Positions 1 through 8,688 of a DNA stretch of 48,076 nucleotides are shown piece after piece. A program made the translations under genes and the position numbers. The notes beneath the pieces were generated by a model. That model searched no databases and had not been told where the DNA came from. It saw only the letters and a list, made by a program, of their open reading frames with translations. Source of the DNA: Candidatus Rokubacteria bacterium 13_1_40CM_69_27 (GTDB lineage: Bacteria > Methylomirabilota > Methylomirabilia > Rokubacteriales > CSP1-6); contig MNEF01000121.1 in the NCBI GenBank assembly GCA_001917535.1, forward strand, positions 1 through 48,076. Reading direction: 5' to 3'. How positions within the stretch are numbered: position 1 is the first letter of the stretch; each line of letters opens with the position of its first letter.

Positions 1-2
1 CC

Positions 3-419
3 CTCGGCTCCCGCCGGCGCCATCCGCCCAGCCTGGACCGGCTGCTGGCGCTGTGCCGGCGCGCGGGCCAGACGAAGCCCACGCCGCTGCTCCTCCACTA
101 CGAGGCCGGCGGCTACAACTGCCTACACCAGGATCTCTACGGCGAGATCGCCTTCCCGCTGCAGCTCACCGGCTTCCTCAGCCGCCGCGGCCCGGACTAC
201 GAGGGCGGCGAGTTCCTGCTGGTCGAGCAGCGCCCGCGCGCCCAGTCCCGCGGCGAGGCGATCACGACCGAGCAAGGCGAGATCGTCATCTTCACCACCT
301 GCTACCGTCCGGTGGCCGGCGCCCGCGGCTTCCATCGGGCGACGATGCGCCACGGAGTCTCCCGCGTCACCTCGGGCTCCCGCTACACGCTCGGCGTGAT
401 CTTCCACGACGCGAAATGA
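3..419 (+). CDS. 2OG-Fe(II) oxygenase (prolyl-hydroxylase-like), C-terminal part
   Basis: The reading frame is open from the left edge, so the N-terminus lies outside the window. The visible ~138 residues hold a double-stranded beta-helix oxygenase core. An HxD iron motif sits in NCLHQDLYG, followed by GGEF, a distal histidine in MRHGVSRV and a 2-oxoglutarate-binding Arg in GSRYTLGVIFHD. Family members use Fe(II), O2 and 2-oxoglutarate to hydroxylate a substrate that cannot be predicted here. The iron-ligand set looks complete. The next gene starts 63 bases later on the same strand. Confidence 0.82.
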   Translation, partial: LGSRRRHPPSLDRLLALCRRAGQTKPTPLLLHYEAGGYNCLHQDLYGEIAFPLQLTGFLSRRGPDYEGGEFLLVEQRPRAQSRGEAITTEQGEIVIFTTCYRPVAGARGFHRATMRHGVSRVTSGSRYTLGVIFHDAK

Positions 420-482
420 GAAACGGCTGACGCGCGAGCCGGGGGGATTGCAAGAGCCGAGCGCCTCCGCTAAGGTGCGAGC

Positions 483-1847
483 GTGACCGCCAGCGCGCGC
501 CTCAGCGAGTTCGTCGTCAAGACCGCGCTCGACGACTGCCCGCGGTCGGGACTCGTCCAGGTCCGGCGCGCGGCGCTCGATACGCTCGGCGTCATGCTGG
601 CCGGGGCGCGCGAGCCGGCGGCGCGGATCGTCCGCGAGGTGGCGCGGGCCGAGGGCGCCACGCCGGTCTGCACCGTGGTGGGCACGCGCCTCCGCACGGC
701 GCCGACGTGGGCGGCCCTGGCCAACGGCGTGGCCGGCCACGCCCACGACTTCGACGACACCTCGTTCGCCCTCATGGGCCATCCCAGCGTGCCCCTGCTG
801 GCCACGGCGCTGGCCTGCGCCGAGGCCGAGATGGCCGACGGCCGCGCGGTGGCCCTCGCGTACGTGGTCGGCTTCGAGGTGAGCGCCGCGCTCGGCGCGG
901 CCCTCAATCCCGGTCACTACCAGCGCGGCTGGCACGCGACCTCCACCCTCGGTACGCTCGGCTGCGCCGCTGCCGCCGCCCGCGGGTTGAGTCTGGACCT
1001 CGCCCAGACCCGCCACGCGCTCGGCCTGGCCGCCTCGCTCGCCTCCGGCCTCAAGGAGAACTTCGGTTCGATGACCAAGCCGTACCATGCCGGCCACGCG
1101 GCGCGAAACGGCGTGCTGGCGGCGGCGCTCGCGCGCGAAGGCTTCACCGCCTCCGACAGCGCGCTGGACGGCCCCCAGGGCTACGTCACCGCGTTCGGGG
1201 AGGCGGCGTCACTGGGGGCGGCTCTCGACGGGCTGGGTCAGCGCTGGCATCTCGTGGAGACCGGCGTCGCCGTCAAGCCCTACCCGTCGTGCGCGCTCAC
1301 CCATTCGTCCATCGACGCGCTGATCGACCTCCGCCGTCGCCACGCGCTCCGACCGGAGCAGATCGCGGCCATCGAGGTCGGCGTCACCCGGGTGACGGCA
1401 GGCGTCCTCGTCTACCCGGCCCCGGCCACGGCGCTCGAGCGCAAGTTCTCGATGCAGTTCTGCGCCGCCGCCGCGGTCGTCGACGGGCGCCTGGACTTCG
1501 CATCGTTCGAGGACGGTGACGTGCGCGATCCCGCCATCCGCGCGCTCATGCCGAAGGTCACGATGGTCGTGGACGACACGCTGTCCGAGCGCCTGGCGGA
1601 GCACGCCTGGAGCCGGGTGACGGTGCGGCTGACGGATGGCCGCGTCCTGACCACGCCGCCGCGGGGCGCCACCGGCCATCCGGACCGGCCGCTCTCGGTC
1701 GAGGCGCTGTACCAGAAGTTCCTGGCCTGCGCGTCGACCGCGATCCCGAACGAGGAGGCGGCGGCGATCGCCGAGCAGCTCGACCACCTCGAGGAGATTC
1801 CCGACATTCGCGCGCTCACGTCGCGCCTGGCGGGAGACGTCGAGTGA
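483..1847 (+). CDS. MmgE/PrpD family protein
   Basis: This 454-residue protein has the usual full length of the MmgE/PrpD family (2-methylcitrate dehydratase, cis-aconitate decarboxylase and relatives). The N-terminal helical domain carries the typical VRRAALDTLGVMLAGAREP opening and an HAHDFDDTS segment. The family acts on small polycarboxylates. Beside a CaiB-type CoA-transferase, many members have unknown substrates, so I do not call it PrpD itself. The start is GTG at 483. The CoA-transferase follows 39 bases downstream, probably in the same transcript. Confidence 0.88.
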   Translation: MTASARLSEFVVKTALDDCPRSGLVQVRRAALDTLGVMLAGAREPAARIVREVARAEGATPVCTVVGTRLRTAPTWAALANGVAGHAHDFDDTSFALMGHPSVPLLATALACAEAEMADGRAVALAYVVGFEVSAALGAALNPGHYQRGWHATSTLGTLGCAAAAARGLSLDLAQTRHALGLAASLASGLKENFGSMTKPYHAGHAARNGVLAAALAREGFTASDSALDGPQGYVTAFGEAASLGAALDGLGQRWHLVETGVAVKPYPSCALTHSSIDALIDLRRRHALRPEQIAAIEVGVTRVTAGVLVYPAPATALERKFSMQFCAAAAVVDGRLDFASFEDGDVRDPAIRALMPKVTMVVDDTLSERLAEHAWSRVTVRLTDGRVLTTPPRGATGHPDRPLSVEALYQKFLACASTAIPNEEAAAIAEQLDHLEEIPDIRALTSRLAGDVE

Positions 1848-1886
1848 GTCCGGAGTCCCTCACTGGCTGAGGCCAAGGAGGCGCTG

Positions 1887-3080
1887 ATGGGAGCGCTCGA
1901 CGGGATCAAGGTGCTCGAGCTGGCGCGCGTGCCGCCCGCCGAGCTGCCGGGCATGATGCTCGCCGACATGGGCGCCGACGTCCTGAAGATCGAGACGCCG
2001 GACGCCGACCGCCCGCGCGGCGTGGACGCGGAGCGTCGCAGCGCCTTCGCCTTCGTCAACCGCAACAAGCGCTCGCTGACCCTCAACCTCAAAGCGCCGG
2101 AGAGCCAGGCGATCTTCCAGCGGCTCGCCACCGGCGCCGACGTCCTCGTCGAGGGCTTCCGCCCGGGCGTCATGAAGCGGCTTGGCGCCGACTACGAGAC
2201 GCTCCGAGCCCTCAATCCACGGATCGTCTATTGTTCGCTCTCAGGATTCGGCCAGGACGGCCCCTACCGCGATTTCCCGGCCCACGACCTGAACTACATC
2301 TCGCTGGCCGGCGTGCTCGGCCTCATCGGGGAGCGCGACCGCCGGCCGGTGATCCCGCTCAACCTCATCGCCGATTACGCCGGCGCCAGCCTGCACGGCG
2401 CGCTGGGGATCGTGCTGGCGCTGTTCGCCCGCCAGCGCACCGGTCGCGGCCAGCACGTGGACGTCTCCTATCTCGACACCACGGTCTCGCTGCTGGCGGC
2501 GACGCCCAACATGCGCTTCTTCTTCAGCGACGGGGTCGCCCCCCGCCGGGGCGAAGGGTTCCTGGGCGGCTCCTACCCCTACTACGCCATCTACGAGACT
2601 CGCGACGGCAAGCTCCTGACCATCGGCTGCACCGAGCCCTGGCTCTGGGAGAACTTCTGCAAGGCGATCGGCCGCCCCGATCTCGCGCGCTTCGCGCGCC
2701 GGCCGGATCAGTTCGTGCGCGCGGCCAACGCCGAGGAAGAGGCGGCGCGGCGCGAGATCGAGGCGATCATCAAGACGCGCGACCGCGACGAGTGGTACGA
2801 GCGCCTCGTCAAGGCCGACGTGTGCGTTGGCAAGGTGTACGACGTCGAGGAGGCGGTGCACGACCCCCAGGTCAACCACCGGCAGATGATCGTCGAGGCC
2901 GAGCACCCGAAGTTCGGGAAGGTGAGACAGTTCGGGATCGCCATCAAGCTCTCCGAGACGCCGGGGGTCGTCCGCCACGCCGCCCCGCTGCCCGGCGAGC
3001 ACACCGACACCGTGCTGGAGGAGCTCGGGCTCGGCGCCCCGGAGATCGCCCGGCTCCGCGCCAGGGGCGTGATCGAATAG
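1887..3080 (+). CDS. CaiB/BaiF CoA-transferase family protein
   Basis: This 397-residue class III CoA-transferase moves CoA between carboxylic acids through an aspartyl-CoA intermediate. The N-terminal Rossmann part has ADMGADVLKIE and the NRNKRSLTLNL segment. GFGQDGPYRDFPAHD follows, and the catalytic Asp is most likely Asp163 in LIADYAG. Length and order match the family throughout. The ATG at 1887 has a strong Shine-Dalgarno (aaggag, 1875-1880). With the upstream MmgE/PrpD gene it suggests catabolism of an organic acid through its CoA ester, but the substrate cannot be read from sequence. It converges on the patatin gene, 6 bases away. Confidence 0.92.
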   Translation: MGALDGIKVLELARVPPAELPGMMLADMGADVLKIETPDADRPRGVDAERRSAFAFVNRNKRSLTLNLKAPESQAIFQRLATGADVLVEGFRPGVMKRLGADYETLRALNPRIVYCSLSGFGQDGPYRDFPAHDLNYISLAGVLGLIGERDRRPVIPLNLIADYAGASLHGALGIVLALFARQRTGRGQHVDVSYLDTTVSLLAATPNMRFFFSDGVAPRRGEGFLGGSYPYYAIYETRDGKLLTIGCTEPWLWENFCKAIGRPDLARFARRPDQFVRAANAEEEAARREIEAIIKTRDRDEWYERLVKADVCVGKVYDVEEAVHDPQVNHRQMIVEAEHPKFGKVRQFGIAIKLSETPGVVRHAAPLPGEHTDTVLEELGLGAPEIARLRARGVIE

Positions 3081-3086
3081 CGCGGG

Positions 3087-4175
3087 CTACGAGGTGACGG
3101 CGTCCTGCTCGGGCAGGAGGCGGCGCAGGAGCGGCTGCCCCTTCGTGTCGAGCCACTCCTTGGTCGAGGTGTAGCCGAAGCGGAGCGCGGCGCGCGCCGC
3201 CTCGAAGCCCATCGAGGGGCCGAAGAGCGGCGTCTTGGTGCGCGGGGGCTCGAGCAGGAAGAAGGTGGTCCGCGGGAGCTTGATGGAGAGCGCCGCCAGG
3301 CCCAGCTGGAGGAGGTTCTGGCCGTAGATGCGGCTGGCCTGCTCCATGATCGTGTAGAGACCCCGCGCGCGAATCCCGGGACCGTCCCCGTCGGACAGGC
3401 TCGGCACCAGCGGGTGCACCACGAACACGATCTCGGCGCCCGCCTCGGCCGCCAGGTCCGCGTGGCCGCTGAACCCGACGCCGCCATCCACGTAGTCACG
3501 TCCCCCGATGGTGTAGGGCTCGAAGAAGCCGGGGATCGCCGAGGAGGCGGCGACGGCCTGGCTGATCGGAACGTTGTGCAGGTCTCCCTGGCCGAAGACC
3601 ACCCGCTCCGCGCGGTCCAGGTCGATGGCGGGAATCAGCAGCGTGCGGGAGAGCTCGCGGAACGAGTTGGGCAGACCGCGCGCCGCGAACGCTTCCCGCA
3701 TGAACCGCTCGAGCGCCTCCAGGGAAAAGAACCCGGGAGGCAGGTCGCGTTCGGCGCGGGCCAGCATGTCGGGGACGGAACCTCGGAGCCCGGTCATCGC
3801 GTTCTTGCCGAAGGCCCAGACCATCTGGCCGAAGCGCCCGGCCGCCCGCCGGAAGGAGTCCGACGAGAACACGGCGCCCCGCTGGAAGTTGAGGGGGTCG
3901 GTCAGGTCCTCGTCGAGGATCCGGTAGAGTTCGCCAGCGCGAATGTCGCTGGCCAGAAGGGAGGCGACCACCGCGCCGGCGCTGCAGCCGACATAGATGT
4001 CGAAGCCCCGCCCCTCATCGTTCAGCCGCTCCTCGAGAGCGGCCAGCGCGCCGACCTCGTACATACCCCCGATGACGCCCCCGCCACCCAGCGCCAGGGC
4101 GAGGCGCGGCCGTGGTCGCCCCCGCCAGAAGCTCCGGGACTGCCAGAGGGCCACGGCACGGTCCAACACCTTCAT
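3087..4175 (-). CDS. Patatin-like phospholipase
   Basis: This 362-residue patatin-fold acyl hydrolase is complete. The oxyanion-hole glycine run is LALGGGGVIGG (about 28-37). The nucleophile is Ser65 in GCSAG, and the catalytic Asp is Asp230 in DYVDGG, giving the Ser-Asp dyad of the family. Upstream of the dyad is a basic, Trp-rich N-terminus with no clear signal peptide, so a cytosolic or peripheral membrane location is likely. ATG at 4175 follows an aggggg Shine-Dalgarno, and a TATGCT hexamer lies just upstream on the minus strand. Family members cleave phospholipids or other acyl esters; the substrate is unknown here. Confidence 0.9.
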   Translation of the reverse strand: MKVLDRAVALWQSRSFWRGRPRPRLALALGGGGVIGGMYEVGALAALEERLNDEGRGFDIYVGCSAGAVVASLLASDIRAGELYRILDEDLTDPLNFQRGAVFSSDSFRRAAGRFGQMVWAFGKNAMTGLRGSVPDMLARAERDLPPGFFSLEALERFMREAFAARGLPNSFRELSRTLLIPAIDLDRAERVVFGQGDLHNVPISQAVAASSAIPGFFEPYTIGGRDYVDGGVGFSGHADLAAEAGAEIVFVVHPLVPSLSDGDGPGIRARGLYTIMEQASRIYGQNLLQLGLAALSIKLPRTTFFLLEPPRTKTPLFGPSMGFEAARAALRFGYTSTKEWLDTKGQPLLRRLLPEQDAVTS

Positions 4176-4329
4176 TCACCCCCTAGCATAACAAGCAAAC
4201 GGGCTGCCAATCTTACAACGTGCCGGTCCTGCTGAAAGTTCAGCGTTTTAGATGACGCTTCTACCGTCCGCGTCGCGAAAATTTTGCCAACGGTGGGTGA
4301 GGTTTCCCCGGGGGGGGTTAGGATAGGGC

Positions 4330-5766
4330 GTGCCACCCACCCTCCTCGGCGGCTTTCGGCCGGCCTGGATCCCGGTCCTCGTCACCTATTTCTGCTACGG
4401 CGCCAGCGCCGTGACCGGCGTCGCCGAGATCTTCTTCCAGAAGGACACGCTCCAGCTCGAGCCGGCGGAGGCGGCCGGGATCGCGTTCTGGCTCGGCCTG
4501 CCCTGGTCCATGAAGATGGTCGCCGGGGTCGCCTCCGACGTGCACCCCATCTTCGGCAGCCGCCGACTGGCCTACATGCTGATCGGAGCCGGCTGCACGC
4601 TGGCCGGGTACGTCCTGATGGCGACGACCGTCGCGACCCGGGGCCCCTACCTCGTCGCGGCCCTGCTGGTCACCATCGGCTACATGGTCCAGGACGTGGT
4701 CGCCGACGCCCTCAGCGTGGAGGTCGCCCGGACCGACGACGAGATCGGTCAGATCCAGACGTTCGGGCGGATGGCGGTACTGCTGGGGGGTATCAGCGTC
4801 GGCTATCTCTCGGGCTGGCTGGCGGGCATCATCGGCTCCCGGCCGACTTTCGCCGTCGCCACCGCGCTGCCCCTGGTGGTGGCCGCCAGCATCGCCATCG
4901 TGCGCCCGGCGCGGGCGCGGCTGATGCCGGCGAGCGCGGACGCGGGGCCGCTGGGGGGCGGCAAGGCCCGGCTCGTCCTCGTCGGCGGCCTCGGCTACGC
5001 GGCCATGGGGGCCGCGCTCGAGACCCTGCACGCCCCCTATGCGCAGGAGATCGTGCTGGTGGTCTCGCTGGTCCTCATCGGAACGCTGCTCCAGCACGTG
5101 GGCATCTCGCGCGGCGTCGCCGTCGCCTCCATCGTCATCTTCCTCTTCCGCGCTACGCCCGACGTGGGCCAGGGCTACAGCTACTGGGTGATCGACCGCC
5201 TGGGCTTCGACCAGAAGTTCCTCGGCGTGCTGGCGCAGGTGAGCTCGGTGCTGAGCCTCCTGGGCCTCCTCGTCTTCCGCAAGACGATCGTCAAGCGGCC
5301 GGTGAGCTTCACGCTCTTCTGGGTCGTGATCGCCGGCACGATCCTCTACCTGCCCAACATCGGCCTCTTCTACGGCCTGCACGAGTGGCTGGGCATCAGC
5401 GCTCGCACGCTGGCCTTCGTCGACACGACCATCTCGGCGCCGCTCAGCCAGCTCACCATGGTCCCCATGCTCGTGCTCATCGCCAAATCGGCGCCGCCCG
5501 GGGCCGAGGCCACCATGTTCGCCATCATGGCGTCGCTGATGAACCTCGCCCTCTCGGCCAGTCAGCTCTTCACGCAGTATCTCAACGAGCTGTTCCAGGT
5601 CAACCAGCACGACTACTCGAACGTCGGCCGACTGATGGTCACGGTGGGCCTGGTGGGGCTGCTGCCGTTGCTGGCGCTGCCACTGCTGTGGAGCGAGGAG
5701 CAGTCAGGGGCCGCGGGCCCGGGCAATCGCATTCTGCCGGCCGATCGGGTAGCCTCGGAGCCGTGA
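4330..5766 (+). CDS. MFS-type transporter, BT1 (folate-biopterin transporter)-like
   Basis: This 478-residue polytopic membrane protein has about 12 hydrophobic segments. The loop after the second segment reads WSMKMVAGVASDVHPIFGSR. It resembles the KP-xx-G-xx-SD-x-PIFG-x-RR signature of the BT1/FBT branch of the major facilitator superfamily. BT1 members carry folates, pterins or related compounds, so the substrate here is inference only. The start is GTG at 4330; no better start is seen upstream in frame. A short membrane protein gene overlaps its stop by 3 bases (GTGA), suggesting coupled translation. Confidence 0.8.
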   Translation: MPPTLLGGFRPAWIPVLVTYFCYGASAVTGVAEIFFQKDTLQLEPAEAAGIAFWLGLPWSMKMVAGVASDVHPIFGSRRLAYMLIGAGCTLAGYVLMATTVATRGPYLVAALLVTIGYMVQDVVADALSVEVARTDDEIGQIQTFGRMAVLLGGISVGYLSGWLAGIIGSRPTFAVATALPLVVAASIAIVRPARARLMPASADAGPLGGGKARLVLVGGLGYAAMGAALETLHAPYAQEIVLVVSLVLIGTLLQHVGISRGVAVASIVIFLFRATPDVGQGYSYWVIDRLGFDQKFLGVLAQVSSVLSLLGLLVFRKTIVKRPVSFTLFWVVIAGTILYLPNIGLFYGLHEWLGISARTLAFVDTTISAPLSQLTMVPMLVLIAKSAPPGAEATMFAIMASLMNLALSASQLFTQYLNELFQVNQHDYSNVGRLMVTVGLVGLLPLLALPLLWSEEQSGAAGPGNRILPADRVASEP

Positions 5767-5963
5767 GTCCCCTCTGGCGGCGAAGAATCTTGCGGCTGGC
5801 GCTCGGCATCTATCTGATCGGGATGGGCTTCGTGATGGGCGTCGTGGTCGAGCGCTGGCGCTTCGATGGCGTGCGTAAGGCCATGCTGGACCGCTACAAC
5901 GAGGTGGTCCGCCAGGTCCGCACCCATCAGATGAGCATCGAGCTGGGGGACGAGCACCAATGA
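5763..5963 (+). CDS. Small single-pass membrane protein, unknown function
   Basis: This 66-residue protein starts at a GTG overlapping the stop of the transporter gene. A basic N-terminus (LWRRRILR) is followed by one hydrophobic segment (about 12-29, ALGIYLIGMGFVMGVVVE). The C-terminal tail is charged and helical and contains RYNEVVRQVRTHQ. The architecture suggests a membrane-anchored cytoplasmic helix. I do not recognise a family. The tight overlap suggests a partner or accessory of the transporter, but nothing else supports that. Confidence 0.6.
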   Translation: MSPLWRRRILRLALGIYLIGMGFVMGVVVERWRFDGVRKAMLDRYNEVVRQVRTHQMSIELGDEHQ

Positions 5964-6012
5964 CGAGATCCTGCTCTTCGATCTGGCCTGACACCCCCGA
6001 AAGGAGACCGCG

Positions 6013-6477
6013 ATGGCCGAGTTGATCCACGTGTCACGCGTCAAGATCGTGAAGGACAAGGGCCCGAAACGCCGGGCGTACATCGAGCACTTTCCAGAGC
6101 CGGTCAGCTACGGCGTCCACGGCGGGATCAAGAAGTTCTACGGCGTCGAGCCGGAGGAGGAGCTGCCGACCACGCTCGACCACATCGTCGCCGCGGTGGC
6201 GGGCTGAATGACGGGCACGCTAGCGGGAGCGCTAGCGGCGCGGAAGATCCCCACCCAGCCCGATCGCCTCGCCTCCGAGGTCGAGGGGTTCATCGAGAAC
6301 GTGGACGGCAAGCCGCTGATCACGCGGATCAAGGTGCACTACAAGCTCCGCGTGCCCCAGGGCCGGCGCGAGGACGCGCTGCGCGCCATCGAGGTGCACG
6401 AGAAGGGCTGCCCGGCCTCCCAGTCGGTCCAGCGTGGGATCAAGATCGAGTGGGACGGGGAGGTCCAGGAAGAGTAG
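6013..6477 (+). CDS. OsmC-family protein, predicted selenoprotein (in-frame TGA = Sec65)
   Basis: Two abutting in-frame segments, 6013-6207 (64 codons plus TGA) and 6208-6477 (89 codons), together make one complete OsmC/Ohr-fold protein of 154 residues. The TGA at 6205-6207 falls in DHIVAAVAG-U-MTGTLAGALA, the helix where OsmC proteins carry the first, peroxidatic Cys of their catalytic pair. The second conserved Cys is present in VHEKGCPASQS at position 133. The 68-residue spacing is close to the 59/125 pair of E. coli OsmC. A SECIS-like hairpin begins 10 bases after the TGA. OsmC proteins reduce organic hydroperoxides; Sec would increase reactivity. ATG 6013 has an aaaggaga Shine-Dalgarno. 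Alternatives are a nonsense pseudogene or restart at the ATG after the TGA. Sec-containing OsmC-like proteins are known from marine metagenomes. Confidence 0.8.
6218..6237 (+). promoter_or_regulatory. Candidate bacterial SECIS element downstream of the in-frame TGA
   Basis: A perfect 8-bp stem (6218-6225 with 6230-6237, cgctagcg on both arms) closes a GGAG tetraloop at 6226-6229. A bulged A (6217) and two more pairs (6215-6216 with 6238-6239) extend the base. The loop begins 18 bases after the TGA, inside the 16-37-base window of bacterial SECIS elements. The first two loop bases are G, as the consensus asks. The hairpin lies inside the coding sequence, as bacterial elements do. No folding energy was computed. 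Confidence 0.66.
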
Positions 6478-6485
6478 CGTGCTCC

Positions 6486-7055
6486 TCAGTTCCGCGGCAG
6501 CGCCGAAGGCGGGAGGCGACCAGCGACGCGGAACTGGCCGCCGCCCTGCGGCGTGACCACCACCATCTCGCCGGACACCGGATAGACGCCGGTGAGGGCC
6601 CCGGCGTTGATCTGATGCGTGACGAGGATCAGGTTGCCGCCGGCGGGGTGCGCGCCCGCCAGCGTGCGCGCGGCCTGCGTCTGCTCGGGCTCGCGGCTGC
6701 GGTCCTCGAAGAAGGAGTCGAGCGGTGGCCACGGCTCGACGCGGCCGAACGCCAGCCGCGCGGTCTCCAGGCACCGGCACCAGCGGCTCGAGAGCACCCG
6801 GCCGACCGGAACGCCGCGCGCGCGGAAGGCGGCGTCGATCCGCCGCGCCTCCTCGCGCCCGGCCCCGCTCAAGTTCCGCTGGGTCGCGCAATCGTCCAGC
6901 TTGAAGCCCGGCGGATCGCCGACGCCGGGCTCGGTCGAGGCGTGACGCATGATGACCACCTGTCCTCCGCCCTTGAGTAGCTCCCACAGCGCGTCCTCGG
7001 CCGGCGCGCCCGTGGGAATGCCCACGAGGAGCGCCGCCAGGAGCCAGCGGATCAC
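6486..7055 (-). CDS. Exported histidine phosphatase family protein (SixA/PGM-like fold)
   Basis: This 189-residue protein has an N-terminal signal peptide (MIRWLLAALLVGIPTGAPA). The RHG-type phosphatase core keeps Arg37-His38 in VIMRHAS (the phosphoacceptor His), Arg91 in SSRWCRC and the distal His147 in VTHQ. It would dephosphorylate a small molecule or protein in the periplasm; the substrate is unknown. The start is GTG at 7055, overlapping the stop of the upstream propeller gene by 4 bases. It is the last gene of a three-gene minus-strand operon (8649 to 6486). Confidence 0.85.
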   Translation of the reverse strand: MIRWLLAALLVGIPTGAPAEDALWELLKGGGQVVIMRHASTEPGVGDPPGFKLDDCATQRNLSGAGREEARRIDAAFRARGVPVGRVLSSRWCRCLETARLAFGRVEPWPPLDSFFEDRSREPEQTQAARTLAGAHPAGGNLILVTHQINAGALTGVYPVSGEMVVVTPQGGGQFRVAGRLPPSALPRN

Positions 7056-8038
7056 TCGATCACGCCCAGCCGGCCGTTGTGGCTGCCCATGTACCAGAGG
7101 CGGCCGTCGGCATCCACGATCATCTTCCGGATGCCGACGTTCTTCGACGGCAGGTTAAAGACGCGCATCTGGCCGGTCCCGGGGTCGAGCCGCACCACGG
7201 TGTCGGTCTGGATCTCGTTGACCCACACGATGCCGGCGGCGTCCACGGTGACCGCGTAAGGCCCGCCGCCAGCCCCCGCGGGCAGCCCGTACTCCTTGAC
7301 GATTTTCTGGGCCACCGGGTCGACCCGGATCAGCTTTCCGGTACCGAAGAGCGTGACCCAGAGCGAGCCGTCCGACGCGACGGCCATGCGGCGCGGGTGA
7401 GCGCCGGCCTGGAGCGGCAGCTCGGTGATCTTGCCGGTCGCGTGGTCGAGCCGACCGAGGCGGTCGCCGCCGAGCTGGCAGAACCACACGTTGCCCGACT
7501 TGTCCAGGGCGATGCCGTAAGGATTTCCACGCGTCTTGAACTCCGTGATCTGACCGCTCTTCGTGTCGAGCCGCCCGATCCGCTGGCCGCCCTGGACCGT
7601 GAACCAGATGACGCCCTTGTCGTCGATCACGAGCGTGTGCGGGTCGCCGCCCGACGGCGCCTTGTGTTGCGTCACCCTGCCCGTGGTGGGGTCGAGGTGG
7701 CCGATGGTGCCGTTGCCATTGCCCGTGTACCAGACCTGGCCCTCGCGATCGACGAGCAACCCGTGGGGGCGCGCGCCGGGCGGCAGGTCCCACTCCTTGA
7801 ACGACTTCGCGCGGGTGTCGAAGCGCGCGATCTTGTTGCCGGACATGACGGCGATGTAGATGTTGCCGTCGGGGCCGGGCGCTGGGTCCCGCGCGAACTG
7901 GGGCGTCGGCACTGCCCACTCCGAGATCTTTCCTTCGAGGTTGGGGCGGGCGCCGGGCGCGATGGCGTAGTTGGAGCCACCGGCCCAGGCCGGGGCCGCC
8001 AGCAGCAGGAGGAGAGCAAACGTAGAACGTGGTGTCAT
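7052..8038 (-). CDS. Exported Vgb/SMP-30-type beta-propeller protein
   Basis: This 328-residue protein has a cleavable signal peptide (TFALLLLLAAPAWA). About seven blades of ~42 residues follow, each with the pattern D-x-x-G-x-x-W-F/Y-T ... I-G-R/H-L-D, for example DREGQVWYTGNGNGTIGHLD. This is the virginiamycin B lyase / streptogramin-lyase-like superfamily. Most exported members are uncharacterised, and lyase activity should not be assumed. ATG 8038 overlaps the stop of the cytochrome c gene (ATGA), which was used to choose this start rather than a longer upstream extension that would overlap the cytochrome. Confidence 0.85.
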   Translation of the reverse strand: MTPRSTFALLLLLAAPAWAGGSNYAIAPGARPNLEGKISEWAVPTPQFARDPAPGPDGNIYIAVMSGNKIARFDTRAKSFKEWDLPPGARPHGLLVDREGQVWYTGNGNGTIGHLDPTTGRVTQHKAPSGGDPHTLVIDDKGVIWFTVQGGQRIGRLDTKSGQITEFKTRGNPYGIALDKSGNVWFCQLGGDRLGRLDHATGKITELPLQAGAHPRRMAVASDGSLWVTLFGTGKLIRVDPVAQKIVKEYGLPAGAGGGPYAVTVDAAGIVWVNEIQTDTVVRLDPGTGQMRVFNLPSKNVGIRKMIVDADGRLWYMGSHNGRLGVIE

Positions 8039-8649
8039 GGCAGGCTCGCGATGTACCGGGCCACGATCTCGATCTCCTCGTCGGAGAGCGGTCGGGCCGC
8101 TGAGGTCATGGTTCCTTCGAGCTCGCCGCGGGTCTGGGCCTTGAACCCGCGGAGCTGGTTGAGCAGGTACTCGTAGTGCTGGGCGGCGATGCGGGGAATC
8201 TGGTTCTGGCCGTCCAGACGCGGCCGGTGGCATGAGTCGCAGTGGTGGACCCCCACCAGCCGGCGGCCCGCCTCGGCGGTGGCCGGATCCACGGTCCCCC
8301 TGGGCGGGGCAGGCGGCCGGGCCGCAAAGTAGGCGGCGAGGTCCTCTATGTCGGCCTCACTCAGGGGCGCCGCCACCGGCGTCATCTGTGGATCCTTGCG
8401 GCGCCCGTCGCGGAAGAGGATGAGCTGCCAGTGGGTATAGAGGGTCGGCTGGCCGGCCAGCGACGGGATGGCCGGGTTCGTCGAGCGGCCGTCCGGGCCG
8501 TGGCACGCCGCGCACACTTCGGCCTTCCGCCGCCCGGCGTCGATGTCTGCGGCCCGTCCCCCTGTCGGCGTCCCCATCGTGACCAGCACGCCCAGCAGGA
8601 GGAGGACGCTAGGGATCGCCCGCATTCGCTCTCGAGCACCGGGGCCCAT
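8035..8649 (-). CDS. Di-haem cytochrome c, c4-like
   Basis: This 204-residue exported protein has two class I cytochrome c domains. The signal segment (about 10-33) ends in GRAADI. Haem 1 is bound by C46-A-A-C49-H50 with a likely axial Met89 in PQMTPVA. Haem 2 is bound by CDSCH (about 137-141) with a likely axial Met181 in GTMTSAA. Two linked domains with this spacing are typical of cytochrome c4 electron carriers. ATG 8649 was chosen because ggagg sits 5 bases upstream. First gene of the operon, it may carry electrons from an exported dehydrogenase such as the one encoded next upstream. Confidence 0.9.
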   Translation of the reverse strand: MGPGARERMRAIPSVLLLLGVLVTMGTPTGGRAADIDAGRRKAEVCAACHGPDGRSTNPAIPSLAGQPTLYTHWQLILFRDGRRKDPQMTPVAAPLSEADIEDLAAYFAARPPAPPRGTVDPATAEAGRRLVGVHHCDSCHRPRLDGQNQIPRIAAQHYEYLLNQLRGFKAQTRGELEGTMTSAARPLSDEEIEIVARYIASLP

Positions 8650-8688
8650 GCTACCTCCACCGGGGCCGGGCGGCGAGCGCCGGACAGA

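Noticed and set aside
4284-5762. N-terminal part of a 559-codon frame overlapping the BT1-like transporter
   Set aside because: Out of frame with the transporter and composed of Arg/Gly/Pro-rich shadow sequence; only its last 66 codons (5763-5963) look like a real protein.
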